The notes: generated from the sequence alone by a model not told the origin. A stretch of DNA of 64,000 nt from Tenodera sinensis (GCA_030765045.1 CM060962.1:266155330-266219329); one strand, 5' to 3'. Shown: positions 11,726 to 23,654, numbered from the stretch's first letter. Numbers and translations: made by a program.

Positions 11726-12235
11726 TGTAACGTGACTTTCATTTACCCACGTTTCTTCTAAATAATAGATTTTCTTTCCTTCTTCCCTATACTGCCTGAT
11801 GGCTCTCAAAGATTGTCTCTTCCACAAAACAATGTCATCATTATCAGCTATAGCACTGAGTTTGCTTCTCTTTATAAATTCAAAGCCACATTGTTTCATT
11901 TCTTTATGAAAATAACTTCTTCTAAAGATCAGCAAGTCTGGGTCATCGTTTACAGTGTCAACTTTACGCAGCGCAACACTTTATCAATTGCGGAGGCTCA
12001 TTGAGTCGAAAAAAAGTTGTGCTCTTTGTTGCAAATTGCTCAAACAACAAACTCACCACATTGTCCAACAGCTGCTGGCTTCTCTTGTTTTCTCCTCATT
12101 CCAGGGGTCGTCAGCTTCTCTTTCTTCGCAATTAAAGTATCGAAATACCCGTATATCCGGAGGTTATTTCAACAACTGTTTAATATGCAACGTGGGATCC
12201 TCCTCTAAATCCTGCTGAAAGGCATAAAACACGAT

Positions 12236-12859
12236 TTGCTTTTCTCAACTTTTTAAAGGTTTTTTTCTCTGCTATGCTTTCTCGCTAAACAACTGTTCAC
12301 TGCAGCCACCTTGACAGACAAACTGACCATGTACATGAATCCATGCTGATTAATACGTAACTACCTATACAATCATGAAGTACTTTTAATTTCATAAACA
12401 ACTTTTAAATTGTTCAACAACTGGCAGTTATCAATTATAACAGCCTACCAATAAAATTGTTGGGTACTTTGCATTTGCATGTAAATAACAATATTTAAAT
12501 AAAATGTTAAGCAGAAGAACTGAATTTTTTGGGCACAAGCATATTGAAAATACATATCTAAACTGGCGATCATGTGCTTTTGTTGATGTAAGGATTAAAA
12601 TAAAAATGGCTAAAGCATTCTATGTATGTACGTGGTAGAGAAAGTACACACACAATAAAAGAAAATTGCAACAAGCGGACAAAAGAATGTCGTCAGTGGA
12701 CTACCTGGATTGGAGGTCGACCCCTTCAGGCCTTTCGATGGGGATTTTATACCATTGGTACGTGGATAAAGGGGATTCATTCGGAACTGACCGTCGGAAT
12801 TCTTAAGCAGTTGACTTTAATGAAAATTGTTATTTCACAGTAGTCATGTGCAGGACAAG
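12236..12859. other. Unassigned AT-rich stretch
   Basis: No gene or element boundary recognised. It may hold the 5' non-coding end of the DDE_3-type element. Confidence 0.35.
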
Positions 12860-13330
12860 CTTGGGAAGGCAGAATCAGGCTGAAAAAGTCCGGCCGGCAT
12901 ATTGCCATGGTACGTAATAGGTACAGGTAAGTTCATCAGCCCGACGGGGTTCCAGGTCGCCGCAGAGAGCCTGCCACCAGCTAGCCAGGTCCCGCTGATC
13001 AATCAGTCCCTCCAGAAGTGCGGCCGACCGACCACAGTACCTCCCCTCAGCTGATCACCGTATTTCCAGAGTGCAAGCACCACCTAGTGCAGTCCACCGG
13101 CGACCCCGCTGACTATTATAATCTGGAAAGACCGGATAGAGAGAATGAAATGGCTGAAATGGAAGGAAGTGAACCGGAGGTGTATGGTAAATATCCTTCC
13201 CAGCATTCGCCTGAGTGACCCGGGAAAACCCCCAAAACAACCAAGGTCAGGAAGGCCGGGCGCGGGAATGGAACCCACCACCTATCGAATGCGGGCCACA
13301 GACATTACCGCGTGAGCCATCTCGCTCGGC
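12860..13330 (-). mobile_element. SINE-B copy (head clear, body diverged)
   Basis: The head is at 13140-13330 on the minus strand, with the B box as the complement of ggaatggaacc (13265-13275) and the blocks 'cccagcattcgcctgagtga' and 'gggaaaacccccaaaac'. The GC-rich block 12860-13140 sits where the SINE-B body should be but aligns poorly, so the left limit is approximate. Confidence 0.65.
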
Positions 13331-13399
13331 AGGACGAGGGTTCACAGAGATTGTATTTCCTTCCATGCAACGCTGATATTCCCGCCAACACTTACAACC

Positions 13400-13625
13400 C
13401 TCAAACTGCAAAGTAGAAGGAAGGTGAAGTAAAAAGAAAAGTAAAGGGAAACGAAGCTGATGTGAAATGGAGGGATAGGAAATTTGGGGGATGTAATTAA
13501 CCTTCCCAGCTACGCCTAGTGACTCAGGGAAACCTCCGAAAAAATCCATGGGTCAGGAAGCTAGGCTGCCTCCGGGATCGTACCCACGACCTCCAAATGT
13601 GAGCTACCGCGGCGCCAGCTCCCCC
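13400..13625 (-). mobile_element. SINE-B copy (head and proximal body)
   Basis: This is a second minus-strand head directly behind the previous copy. The B box is the complement of gggatcgtacc (13574-13584), and 'cccagctacgcctagtgact' and 'atgggtcaggaagctaggct' follow the family pattern. The distal body and tail are absent. Confidence 0.65.
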
Positions 13626-14420
13626 GGTTGTATGTGCAGTATATATTACGTATAACATTTACATTATGGAACTTGTGCTTGGCGTGACTAAATATTTCAA
13701 TCACATCAGTTCCTCTTGAAGGTCTCTCCTTGGCACTGCAGTTCCTTAGTTCGATTACCGGCTATTGTTCCTTCCGGCTGTTCCCGTGATGGTGAAATGT
13801 TAGCTTTTCCGCAGTGTTAACATAAGTTGGCAAGTCCCAGCAGAGCAGCAACTTAGGCTGTTATCTTCACTCGATGTTGGTTCTGGCAATATTCGAGCGG
13901 AGATGACCAAGAGCTAAACTTTAGTGCCGTTCTGCGCAAAAGGGAACTTTGCAATCTCATTCGGCCTCTGCATTACGTCAACAAAACTTGGCCGTCCCGA
14001 TAGACATGCTTAGAGGTCACTGCTATTCCAGATTCTCTTCGTATTATAACTGCACTTCCAGCTGTGACTTTAAATACACAGGGTGTAAAATAGATATTAG
14101 CAGGTAGATAGATGTGCACCATTTGATCATGTGTACCAGTAAACAAAGTCCAGAAACTCTTTGTTTACGCGCCAGAACCTGCAAAATGGAAAAGGGATGG
14201 GTAAGCTAACTGTAAACCAGTGACAACAAGCCTTGCTCTATGACGTCATACTTGGGTGCAAAGTTGCTCAGTGCCCGGCGATACAAGTTTAGTGAGTACG
14301 GAATGGAGAAGAAAGTGCAGAAGATTCAACTGAACAGTGGTGGCAGTGTCTATTCTTTAATTAATTAATAATTTATTCATTATTCATTCGAGATACTTAC
14401 TATATAGGCACTACACATCA
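13626..14420. other. Unassigned stretch
   Basis: No gene recognised. 'acacagggtgtaaaatag' at about 14078 resembles the outer end of Tc1/mariner-type elements, without a partner end in view. Confidence 0.35.
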
Positions 14421-14680
14421 TTTATCCTTTCCCTTCAGTACTCATTTACCTCCGTGGTCATCTTTCAGGTTTGGTTAATAGCGTGGTACATTCCGGCGGA
14501 TGTAGATAGATGGCACATATGCTTGAACTCTGGAAACCCAACCCTGGCTCCTCCTGGAAATTGCTACCAGGGCTACTAGGGTCGTCTCGTCGCCCTCTCC
14601 CTGATTGGGGGAAACACTTTGGTTGTGGACAAGGTGTGAATATCTGAAACTGTTAGGGACTTCTATCGTTCGATAGCTTT
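14421..14680 (+). mobile_element. SINE-B body fragment
   Basis: It lacks the tRNA-like head. It matches the body of the copy at 57619-58148: 'gtcatctttcaggtttggtt' (14458), the 'agatggcacatatgcttga' block, 'ctcctcctggaaattgctac' and 'actgttagggacttctat' near 14648. Confidence 0.75.
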
Positions 14681-16800
14681 CTTTACAATTCACTTCTTAA
14701 ACGTCCTAAATTCTAAATTTCTGAAAACTTGCTTAGAATCTAGAGATAAGTTTATATTTAGTTTAAATTTAACACGGTTTCCACCTGATTCTGTCTCGTG
14801 CTACCCTCGTCCAATGATCTCCAAACACTTCACTCACTTGACTAAATTCTTGGGACCATCTCTGTCATGGACGTCCTCTGCTTCTGTATTTTGCTGTATG
14901 AAAAATAGCCACGGTAGAATAGTGTTACAAAAATGTTAAGTTAATGTATTCATAGAAGCACAAAATGCATAACTGCAGAGGCGTTTGATTACGTAAATGC
15001 GTCTACGAAGTGCTCTCCTCTCCCCCCCCCCCCCTCTCTCTCTCAAATTGTTGTACATAATATACCGTTTTGTACACTTTGCTTTGCAGTTTTCTCAGCT
15101 TAAAATATTTTGTTTGTGAATGAAACTCAATTGCCAGGATCATATCAGGGCCGCTATTGTGTCGGAATTTCATCCCGCACGAGTTCTTTTCCCTGCCAGT
15201 AAATCTACTAACATGGGACTGTGGCATTTAAGCACACTTAAAAGCCATGCCGGGGGCCGTGTTTAATCCACGACCTTGACCTCAGAAGGTCAATGCATAA
15301 CCAGCTGAGCCTTCCAGACCGAGGTATTAGTGACACCTTCTTGAGCTTTACCCTTCCATATCTATCTAGTTTTGTACTATTTGGAGTTATAGTCTGAATA
15401 ACACACAAGAGAACGTTTTCCAACCAGAAAGTTTGTTTATATGTTGTGGTTGTAGATCTTCATATAAGAAAGAATTGGTCACACAGATAAGTTCGAATAT
15501 TCTCATCATTCTGGCAGCAAATTTGGTAAGCGACGGAACATTTCTGAGAGAATAATACGCGAAATTCAATAAACGCTGTTACGATCCATCTTTACTACTG
15601 CACCATTGTATCCGCCACTGTACTGGTCTGTGTTTATAGTGAACGCCTCTACTGCTCACTCTATGCTGTCCTTGCCTCGTACTGATCCTTACGTCACAAA
15701 CGCAGCTGCTGCTGAGCTCTCCCATGGACTCCGTGAGAAGCATACTGCATCACACACTAATAGCTGTTCACTCGATCATTAAGATTTATTTATTACTTGC
15801 ACTGCACCACCTTTTAAATAATTCACACCAGTTCTTCACTACAACAACTGTCAACGTTTGCAGTATAACTCTGTTTAGTAGTTTCATACTTCACAGAGTG
15901 AATATTAGTAGCCGTGTACACAAATGCAGAATACATCATAATACATAAGGAATGTAAGAGGGGTTGGCTGGTTCCTACAGACATCACCCAGCCCACACCA
16001 TGTTTCCAAGATTGCAGAGACGTTTAAGTGAATCAGGCAACCTACGTTCTAAAACGACGTTTGTAGACTGGTTGCACACCACAGTTTGAGCTCTTTCAAG
16101 AGTTCAACATAACCAGGCGATTCACAAAAGGTATCGAGCTTGGTGGCAGTCATTTTGAGCACCTATAGTAATCCTTTAAGATATGTTATGTTTAATCACA
16201 GTATCTCAGTTTTATTTTGTACTTCTTTCCTATTTTTGTGTTCCTTATTGTCCATACTCTTCACTTCAGGTACCCTAGAACGTGAACAAAGTATTGCTGG
16301 ACATGTGTTTATAACAAAATGTGATCATATGGTATTCAATTTATCCCACTGAGCCTTGCAACATACTATATTTAATTATAAACTGTATACAGACGTAATC
16401 GTTTTTTGCTGTTTTGTAACTCATTAGAAACCTATTTCAAAATTAAAATGCACGAAACCTATCTACTTCGCGAAATAACAAGCAATTTATGGCCACCAAA
16501 ATCAAACAAGAATTGAATTACCATTGTGCAATTGTTGGGCTAGTTCTATATAGTGTTAGGAATATGACTAAAAGAAACATTTATCTTTACTTTATTATAG
16601 GTGAGGACCATATTTGTTGTTAAACGCTGAACTTGATACCGATCACATTTTTCAATGACTACTGTAACAGTATAATATCACGTAAAATATAGTTTCTATG
16701 AAATTGGTGTTCACAAGACAAGTAAACATGTTTATTTTTAACTATTACACTGAGAATATTAAAACGCTTAAGATAAGTCACATGGGTATGATAACGTCTT
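14681..16800. other. Unassigned stretch
   Basis: Several short frames (60-74 codons) occur, none with recognisable motifs. I see no repeat boundary apart from short homopolymers. Confidence 0.35.
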
Positions 16801-16810
16801 CTTGTGTGGG
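16801..16810. repeat. Target-site duplication of (CTCA)n element (left)
   Basis: cttgtgtggg is repeated exactly at 17120-17129. Confidence 0.85.
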
Positions 16811-17119
16811 CAGGCCCTAATGACCAAGCTGTCGGTGGGCCCTTAAATACTACTCACTCACTCACTCACTCACTCACTCACTCACTCACTCACTCACTCA
16901 CTCACTCACTCACTCACTCACTCACTCACTCACTCACTCACTCACTCACTCACTCACTCACTCACTCACTCACTCACTCACTCACTCACTCACTCACTCA
17001 CTCACTCACTCACTCACTCACTCACACACTCACTCACTCACTCACTCACTCACTCACTCACTCACTCACTCACTCACTCACTCACTCACTCACTCACTCA
17101 CTCACTCACTCACTCACTC
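16811..17119 (+). mobile_element. Retroposed stub with greatly expanded (CTCA)n tail
   Basis: A 41 bp head (caggccctaatgaccaagct, then gtcggtgggcccttaaatac) is followed by about 270 bp of CTCA repeats with one impurity near 17024. The whole is enclosed by a perfect 10 bp duplication. The head is the same as in the 55 bp elements at 31476-31530 and 31888-31942, with a few substitutions. A 126-codon frame through the array, made of repeated THSL units, is an artefact of the repeat and is not a gene. Confidence 0.85.
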
Positions 17120-17129
17120 CTTGTGTGGG
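17120..17129. repeat. Target-site duplication of (CTCA)n element (right)
   Basis: Second copy of cttgtgtggg. Confidence 0.85.
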
Positions 17130-17629
17130 ACAACTTTCCGATGCCATCTTCAATACACTTGTCACTCTTCTGCTACATTTGTGAACTGTTGTAAGTTGTA
17201 AGTATGTGATTAATGGCTTCACTCTGCGCTAGCCTAGCTCATGCACCTAGGGAGGGTAACGGCATTTACAGTTTAGTCCAACGTTGTCAAGGTGCATAGT
17301 AAAGCGCCTGTGGAATAACCTTACTGTGTGTAACTATCATGATATATTTTGCACGATAGACTGTGTTTATTACATTCAGTTTTGCCTGAACTGAATCACA
17401 CACGGTCTATCAGCTTGAATTTACGCAAAACTTCTCTCGCTTTATCGTTCCTAAAAATCCATAATTTACAGACGTTTAGAAAAGTTTAAAGGAGTAGGTC
17501 AGTATTACGTAAAAAACAACATTACAGAAAACCAATAGTTCTGAGAGAAGAAAAATTAGACCGCATAAAAGCTACCGTGGAAACAAGTAAAACAAAATTG
17601 TTCCCGTACCTAGCGCTTTAACTTATACT
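17130..17629. other. Unassigned stretch
   Basis: Nothing recognised. Confidence 0.3.
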
Positions 17630-17945
17630 TAAGTTTCATCTGTTCATGGAAGATAGTTACGTTATGCAGGATAAAGCAACTTCACATATGGAAAACCAGT
17701 CTATGATGGCATTATAGCGTGTTTTTGCTGACAGAATAATTGGCCTCCTCGATTCCTTGACATAAATCCTGTGATTATTATCTGTGTGGAATGTTTAAAG
17801 ATAAAGTTTGTGTAAGAAATCCAAGAATTAGAAGACAGCATACGGGATGTACTTGCCAGAACTTGAACAACTGCAGAAATTCGTCAATTATTCAACAATG
17901 CGTTAAACAGTGATTGCCTAGTATAGTCGCAGAGAGACATTATTC
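17630..17945 (+). pseudogene. Tc1/mariner-type transposase, C-terminal fragment
   Basis: The translation shows YVMQDKATSHMEN (about 17660), equivalent to the family's MQDGATPHTA block, which carries the second catalytic acid. It continues with VFADRIIG (about 17720) and, after a frame change, EIQELEDSIRDVLART (about 17820) and TTAEIRQLFNNALNSD. The SPDLTP region between them is badly eroded (FLDINP). Stops and frame changes show that it is dead. The upstream half is absent. Confidence 0.68.
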
Positions 17946-19924
17946 CTAATACTTTCCATTCCGAAAGTTAGGCATAGTATACTCATATTGTTCCTCATCG
18001 TCAGCATTTTTTCGGGAGAATCAGTGGACTCATTCAAAAGCAACATGTTCAGTCCCGAGGGTTAACCGAACATATAGTCAATTTTATAACTATACTGACA
18101 TCGCAACCAAGGTTTTCACAGCAATATCTAAAGCACAAAGGACTCCTGTCACATAATGTACTCCATGTGAGGAAGATATTATGCCTCTGATTGGTTCAAA
18201 TTAGATATGAATAGTTTCCTAGTGGATGGAAGTAGGATAGCAATGAACTCTACTCCAGCCAATGCAGGAGGCGGTCACACATTACTATCGGAGGGCATTA
18301 AGGGGTTTCATGACCTCGCCTGGGCTTCGCACAGATGTATCCAAACTCCCATAGGTATCGGGAAATATTGCCCCGTCGAGACCAACCCTATCCGAACTTC
18401 TCCCCTGTGTGAGAGACTCAGATGTACGGCCCGACGTTCATCTGATAACGTCAGAAGTACCACGAGTGCTGGAGGTACTGTCATTGATTCAAGAGAATGT
18501 CTTTATCCTTGAACGTGCAATCGTGGTGCGGAGTCGGGAGCTCCTGGATACGATGTAAACAGAGTAACACCAGCTGTTCAAAAGTATTGTCTACAACGCA
18601 TTTGACTGTAATCAGTGACAACGTTGCTGCAATATTATAACGTATGGTTTCTTCAGTCTCCAATAAACATAATTCATTTGTGATATTGTTCCAAGTATAA
18701 TCATAATTGCTTTGTTTTATGCGGCAATATAATGTGTTAGTGATGCGTAATATTTACTGTACCGGGAAAGAAAGGATAACTTGCTTTTGAAGCAGATGTA
18801 AACCGTCAACGCGAGAGAGCAAAACAAGAGAGCCACATCTCAAGTTCACTTGTAGCAACCACAAGGTCATAGGTATACACCTAGGTCAAACACAGTATGC
18901 AGACTCCGCATCAAGGCAGCTGAAGGGGTCGTAGCCCTGCCCGTATGTGAACCTGTAGGGACTATGATTCTAGACTCACTCTGGGCACTGGATGCGTTCT
19001 GACTAACCAAGATCTAGTTTTATACTCCGGTCCGGTCAGTTCAGTTAGGCAATGTGCCAAGAGTCCAGTCAATTCTGAAAGTATGATCGTATCATACACA
19101 TAAACAAGTGCTTTGAGTTACTTTTGCCACTGTAGAACATGAACAGTTGCTATTGGTGAAGGCAGAAATCTTTCTGTCCTTGTTCAGAAATCCCCTTGCT
19201 TTGGTTACGCCATAGAATCCTTTAAGAAGAAAAGAAGGAAGTGGCAGAAACGCGGAGAACCAGAATGTCTCGGGACATGTCAGGTTTGTATCAAGTCGCA
19301 ATCATCAATTCCAAACACGAGCTGGTCAGCGGCGTTGCACCCCAGTGTCAATATTTGAGTAAGGGGCCAATTGCCCAGCTATTCTCGCCGTCTCTGCGCC
19401 CACTTCAGAGCTAGTGCTTTTTTCGTGTTTTTTATCGGAGCCACCTTATTCTGTTTGTTCATCCTCTCTCTACAGACCAGTGCAGATAGAAAACTTCTGT
19501 TGCGAGTTCTGCCTTAATCTCCTTCCTTGCGGTGAAGTGTATTTGAGCGGTTGAATTTAAACACTTAAGTTGACCCGGTTTCTGCTGTACACTACGCCAC
19601 CCTGGGGCTGTAATTACAATTTCCCACCCTCCCCCCATCTTGCGCTTCGCGAAGCACAGTAGAACACTTCTTTGTCAATATTGAAACACACTTTTCAACC
19701 CTGCCACTCTGCGATACGAAAGAAGAACATGCTTGCGTCTGGTTCCTCCTCGAGATTTATAAATAGGGTCAGCTAATATCCTCAACATACCCCTTCAACC
19801 GAGTAAAATATCAAGTGTGACAAAAAAGAACCTATTTCTCTGCCCATTTCTACCTCCTTAGGATTAATGGGGTATGTACACATAACGTTCATTTTTATTT
19901 TCTCTACTTCATATCTAGAGTAAC
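17946..19924. other. Unassigned stretch with some GC-richer blocks
   Basis: An open frame of 101 codons at 18207-18512 and a GC-rich block at 19320-19640 were examined. Neither shows a motif, splice structure or repeat partner that I can support. Confidence 0.3.
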
Positions 19925-20212
19925 AGAATGAATTATTCCATTTTACCACAAAATTCAGTACCAACATTTCAACGGAAATACGTCTTTAAAACTCCCTGAA
20001 TTCCTCAAAACACGTATTTTAGAAAAAGACTTGTCTCTCTCTCCCTGTGTGTGTATGTATGTATATGCGCGCGTGTGTGCGTGCGCGTGTGTTTGTGTGT
20101 GTGTCTGTCAGTCTGCGGACAGCATAACTCAGAAAAGAAAAGTAGCTTAAAAACCAAAGTTGTTATTTAAGTTTAATGTCTTTCAGTGATAAGACACCTA
20201 GATTTTGAAGAA
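19925..20212 (+). repeat. R900 repeat, copy 5a (hairpin-side part)
   Basis: It runs from 'cacaaaattcagtaccaaca' through a GT/GC-rich tract (20045-20105) to 'cctagattttgaagaaaat', then stops at a junction with an oppositely oriented part. Confidence 0.7.
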
Positions 20213-20712
20213 AATGTTGCACTCACATGACCTTCTCAACTCTTGTACAAACAATTCCTATAAACGTTTATTCCTCAATCTACTTCATGATAACTGAGAT
20301 AAACCCAGAAATTATATTATCACTAATTTTCTTGTAGGCGTAAGGAGAATTTGAAAATACAGTAGGTTTTAAGCGATCTTTTAAATCTGATCGACGTGAA
20401 GGATTTGAAATCCCGTTCTGTGTCCATGGTCAATAAAAGAAAGTGATAATGACAACTTTCTATTTGAGAATGTGCAAGTTTCCGGAAATTCAGACAGATA
20501 ACGAGGAATATCTCCGAAAGGGTTTTCTCAATATATAAAAATGTGATATATTTGACATAAAGTTTGTTTTAACGAGATCTACATATTTGTGCATTAAGAT
20601 TATGTCTACCAATTATGTAAAGTCGTCCTGAATGAAGAGGACTTATGAGGACATTCTCAGAAAATTCAAGACATTGATTTCATTTGTCATACAAATATAT
20701 TAAACACGTGGT
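20213..20712 (-). repeat. R900 repeat, copy 5b (inverted remainder)
   Basis: It starts with the distal terminal block 'gttgcactcacatgaccttc' and runs inward to about 20705, so the remainder of the same consensus is present but inverted. Only about 100 bp of the consensus is missing between 5a and 5b. Confidence 0.7.
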
Positions 20713-20750
20713 ATTGCATACATGAACTTACTATACGTTATTGCATACGA

Positions 20751-20768
20751 GGGGTGCTCCAGAACCCC
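20751..20768. repeat. Near-palindrome beside piggyBac relic (left)
   Basis: ggggtgctccagaacccc is a near-palindrome. A copy differing at 3 of 18 positions lies at 22355-22372, on the other side of the transposase relic. It may be a subterminal repeat of the element. Confidence 0.4.
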
Positions 20769-20848
20769 CCATTCTTTATTTATATTAACGTTCAAATTAC
20801 ATGTTTTTGTTTTGGAAGTGTTTTGTCAACAATTGTATAAGTATATGG

Positions 20849-22010
20849 TTTACAAACAGTTTAGACAAACGTCGTGTTTATGTTCCGCACACACCATTTT
20901 GCTGCATTTTGCACAACACGATTTTGTTTTTCGATCCTTAGACCTTGTGTAAACAGAGCACCTTCCTTGTTTTAGTTTTGCACCTGGATGGTGATCTCTT
21001 CCTCATTCTCTGGTATGCCAGCCACTTTCTTCACTTCATGCGGTAAGTTCTTAGCCAGAAGTCTTTGTATCATGTTGTTTACCGAGTTAATATCCTAAAA
21101 CCTGAAGGAATTTTCTTCTTTCATTGCCTTCTCTCTTGTTCGTGATTTGGAATAACAGCATACCATTAATCCCAGCCTTGTCTAGCATTCCATAGAAGAA
21201 ACCCAAAGGCATCTTTATGTCTTTCGAGACACTGAGTAATGATGCACCATCTGCTCGAATGTGTCCACTCCTCCCTTGCTTCCGTTATAGAAGTGAATCA
21301 CTTCAGGTTTATTTGTTTTTTGATTCATATCTTTCCCATAATGCATGGTGGACACGATCAGAACACTTTTGCCCTTCTTAGGAGAGTGGGAGACCAACAT
21401 CTTTTTGTTATCAAAAGCAAACTGAGAAGAACCTACTCCCTTCTTAAGAAAAGGCAGAAAAGAAGGTAGTATTTCTTCCAACTAAGGTGAGGTTATAGCA
21501 AGTTCACGTCATTGCCTCAAATTAAATGGACTTGTCCATCGTCAAATTTCTTCCATATCTATGGATACTGGTTTTTAGTTCCCGCACATACTTCGCTGGC
21601 ATGGTTCGTTTCTCTCACCTTCCCTACCAAGGTAAGGAATGGCGTTTTTCATGTAACACGTTTTGGAATCACAGATGGTTATTCTCTTTGATACCACAGT
21701 TTTGTCATAAAAAAGACAATTTATTAGGAATCTAAATCGAGGCTCCGGCATAATTGCATCCAAGAGACTCAGACCACATTTCACCTGCTCTCAAAAGACA
21801 GTATTTGTGTGATCCAGCTATGTAAAGCAAGCCAATTTTGCCACATATCTCATCTTCATTTGTGACTCCCACATATCTAGCATCTCCTGTGTAACTGGTT
21901 CTTTGTCTCTGTATTTCATTGTTTGTAAAGTTTGCAATAGAGCTTATCATGCGTGCTGTCAAAATGAAGCCCCAAACGTTACATTCGGAAGTGACATTAC
22001 CTGCAGGAGG
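20849..22010 (-). pseudogene. piggyBac-type transposase relic (PGBD)
   Basis: The minus strand carries several piggyBac landmarks in order. The N-proximal domain is ISSIANFTNNEI and EICGKIGLLYIAGSHK (21960-21820), then MPEPRFRFLINCLFYDK (about 21750). A fragment with GRNLTMD follows (about 21555), matching the block with the second catalytic Asp. Next are LVSHSPKKGKSVLIVSTMHY (about 21400) and FYNGSKGGVDTFEQM, which holds the third catalytic Asp. The Cys-rich C-terminus SCCAKCSKMVC and CAEHKHDVCLNC ends at a stop at 20849-20851. The region with the first catalytic Asp and the flanking basic block is deleted, and at least three frame changes occur. I could not confirm TTAA ends. Confidence 0.85.
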
Positions 22011-22354
22011 CTTACTTTTTGAAATGTGTATGATATTCCGAGCAGCAGTACGCCAACCTCAAACTGGTGGATCACAAATCCATTCTTGACCAATATTACA
22101 TTTTCACGTATATTACGCTTATTATCACGTTATTTTGAAGCGCTTTGTTCATCATGAACAACAGATGTTCATTGTCACTGAACTCCACATTACTATACAC
22201 TCAAACCCATGCATAATACTCCAAACAGTTTCTGCAAAATCATCACTAAGAGGATTAAGCCGTAACATTGTAACAATGCCTGTAATGATATATCTGAAAA
22301 CAAATAAAAATGGTACGGTTTTACATCAAAATTAAATGAACGGCAATGCTTACA

Positions 22355-22372
22355 GGGGTGCTGTAGTACCCC
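22355..22372. repeat. Near-palindrome beside piggyBac relic (right)
   Basis: ggggtgctgtagtacccc, partner of 20751-20768. Confidence 0.4.
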
Positions 22373-22554
22373 AAATACCTGAAATAACTGTCCAAACAGA
22401 AGAGGGAATTGGCAAACTCTGCTGCCTACAATAATGTCTCCTTCACAACTGAAAATACGCAGAATAATGAGTTTGGTGTATCAACCATTCAGAGCTACTA
22501 ACTAAAAATTCATTCTAGCGGGGTGCTATATGCAATCTATAGCGTTAGAGTAAT

Positions 22555-22898
22555 GTTTATATAACCAAACCTTTCGAAATATATTCCATCTAAAGGGCAG
22601 CCTGGAGTGGGCGGATTTTCCTACAAATCTTCCATAAAAGGTTTTAAATGGCAAATTTAGCACATCACCAACCTTTCTTTTCGAGCTGTGCTGTTCAAAA
22701 ACGCACACACACGGACATAAACACAAGGACACAGTCAGGTTTATATATAAACACACACACACACGTATGTGCGGTTTTCTAAAAATGCCTGTTTGGATTC
22801 AAGAGACCTCAAAACGTGCATTTCCACTAAAATATCGGTATCGAATTTTTGGATGCAATGCAACACTTCTACTTACTGTACGTAGTGGAGAAAGTGAT
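22555..22898 (-). repeat. R900 repeat, copy 6a
   Basis: It includes the CA tract (about 22750-22763), 'cgaatttttggatgcaatgc' and the terminal hairpin 'cttctacttactgtacgtag'. The distal part is missing. Confidence 0.68.
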
Positions 22899-22929
22899 AA
22901 TACCAAAATTGCTGTTTAGGATTAGCATT

Positions 22930-23205
22930 TTCCAAGGATTTGACGCAAGATTTTCAAAACAAATTTCCCCATTCCAAACTACCCTTTACATGGCACAATT
23001 TTCGAAAGTGTTGATTGTCTCAAAAATTCCCCTAACGACTTTGATTGTAATACCATATGTTTAAGATACTTGCAAGCCAAATTAATTGTGTATGTACCTT
23101 AAGGGTTCTGGGAATAGCTTAGAAGTGCTCTTCATTCTGGTCAACTGGTAAACCGTAAGATACAAAGTAGGTATTACTACACAAAAGCTGAAGATCTACA
23201 GGAGG
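22930..23205 (+). repeat. R900 repeat, copy 6b (inner part, opposite orientation)
   Basis: It runs from 'aagattttcaaaacaaattt' through 'aaactaccctttacatggca' and 'aaccgtaagatacaaagtag' and ends at about 23205. It lies tail to tail with copy 6a. Confidence 0.65.
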
Positions 23206-23654
23206 GGGAGGGGGAAGGTCGGTTTTATGCACTACCCTGCAATGTTAATTTTACCAAATTTCAACCCCAGTTTCTTGAGGACTACCACTACTAGAGTATT
23301 GAAGATTTGCACAATAGTAGTTAGGTTCTTTCCCCATTTAGTGGTATTTTAATTGACGCGTATTTAATTCATTAATTTTTTATATTTTTCGCTTTATCTT
23401 CTTTTATTCTCTTTTTGTATATTTTTCACTGAAAAAATCATAGCTTCTATCATCATCTACTTATATGATCAATAAATAGTTTGAAAATTACTAAACAGTG
23501 AATAAATAACACGTAAAGTGAATGAGTGAGCGACTGAGTGAATGGGTGAAGGTAGAAGTTTTATTATTCTTGGTTTAGCAGTTAGGAAAAAAGGGGACCA
23601 ACATATCTTAAAAAGCAACTTAAGGTAAAATAACAAAAATGCAAAACTTTATTT
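23206..23654. other. Unassigned stretch, probably 3' flank of Mutator-like element
   Basis: A short imperfect GAGT run occurs at about 23518-23552. No terminal inverted repeat was found. Confidence 0.35.

Larger units (their letters stand above)
10625..12235 (-). pseudogene. DDE_3-type (IS630/Tc1-like) transposase relic, split by SINE-B
   Basis: Read on the minus strand, the pieces follow the order of a family common in aphids and other arthropods. There is a basic N-terminal segment (KKEKLTTPGMRRKQEK, about 12120), then DIVLWKRQSLRAIRQYREEG and IYYLEETWVNESH (about 11825-11735), where intact proteins have the first catalytic acid in YLDETWVN. After the SINE come KVWVESNIVSETIIS (11165-11120), GKGKRLIIFH (about 11085) and, at the C-terminus, PIELCGLKVKGFVARNNTTF (about 10640), matching the family's NPIELIWAQVKGYVA block. 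Several stops and frameshifts are present. Removing the SINE with one duplication rejoins the frame at that point. The superfamily is inferred from motif recall. Confidence 0.72.

Noticed and set aside
16804..17184. 126-codon frame of THSL repeats
   Set aside because: It is the translation of the (CTCA)n array; any frame of a tetranucleotide array without stop words is open.
18207..18512. 101-codon frame on plus
   Set aside because: Composition is plausible but I recognise no domain, splice site pattern or homologue.
20751..22372. Exact piggyBac element boundaries
   Set aside because: No TTAA sites adjoin the near-palindromes, so I did not bound the element by them.
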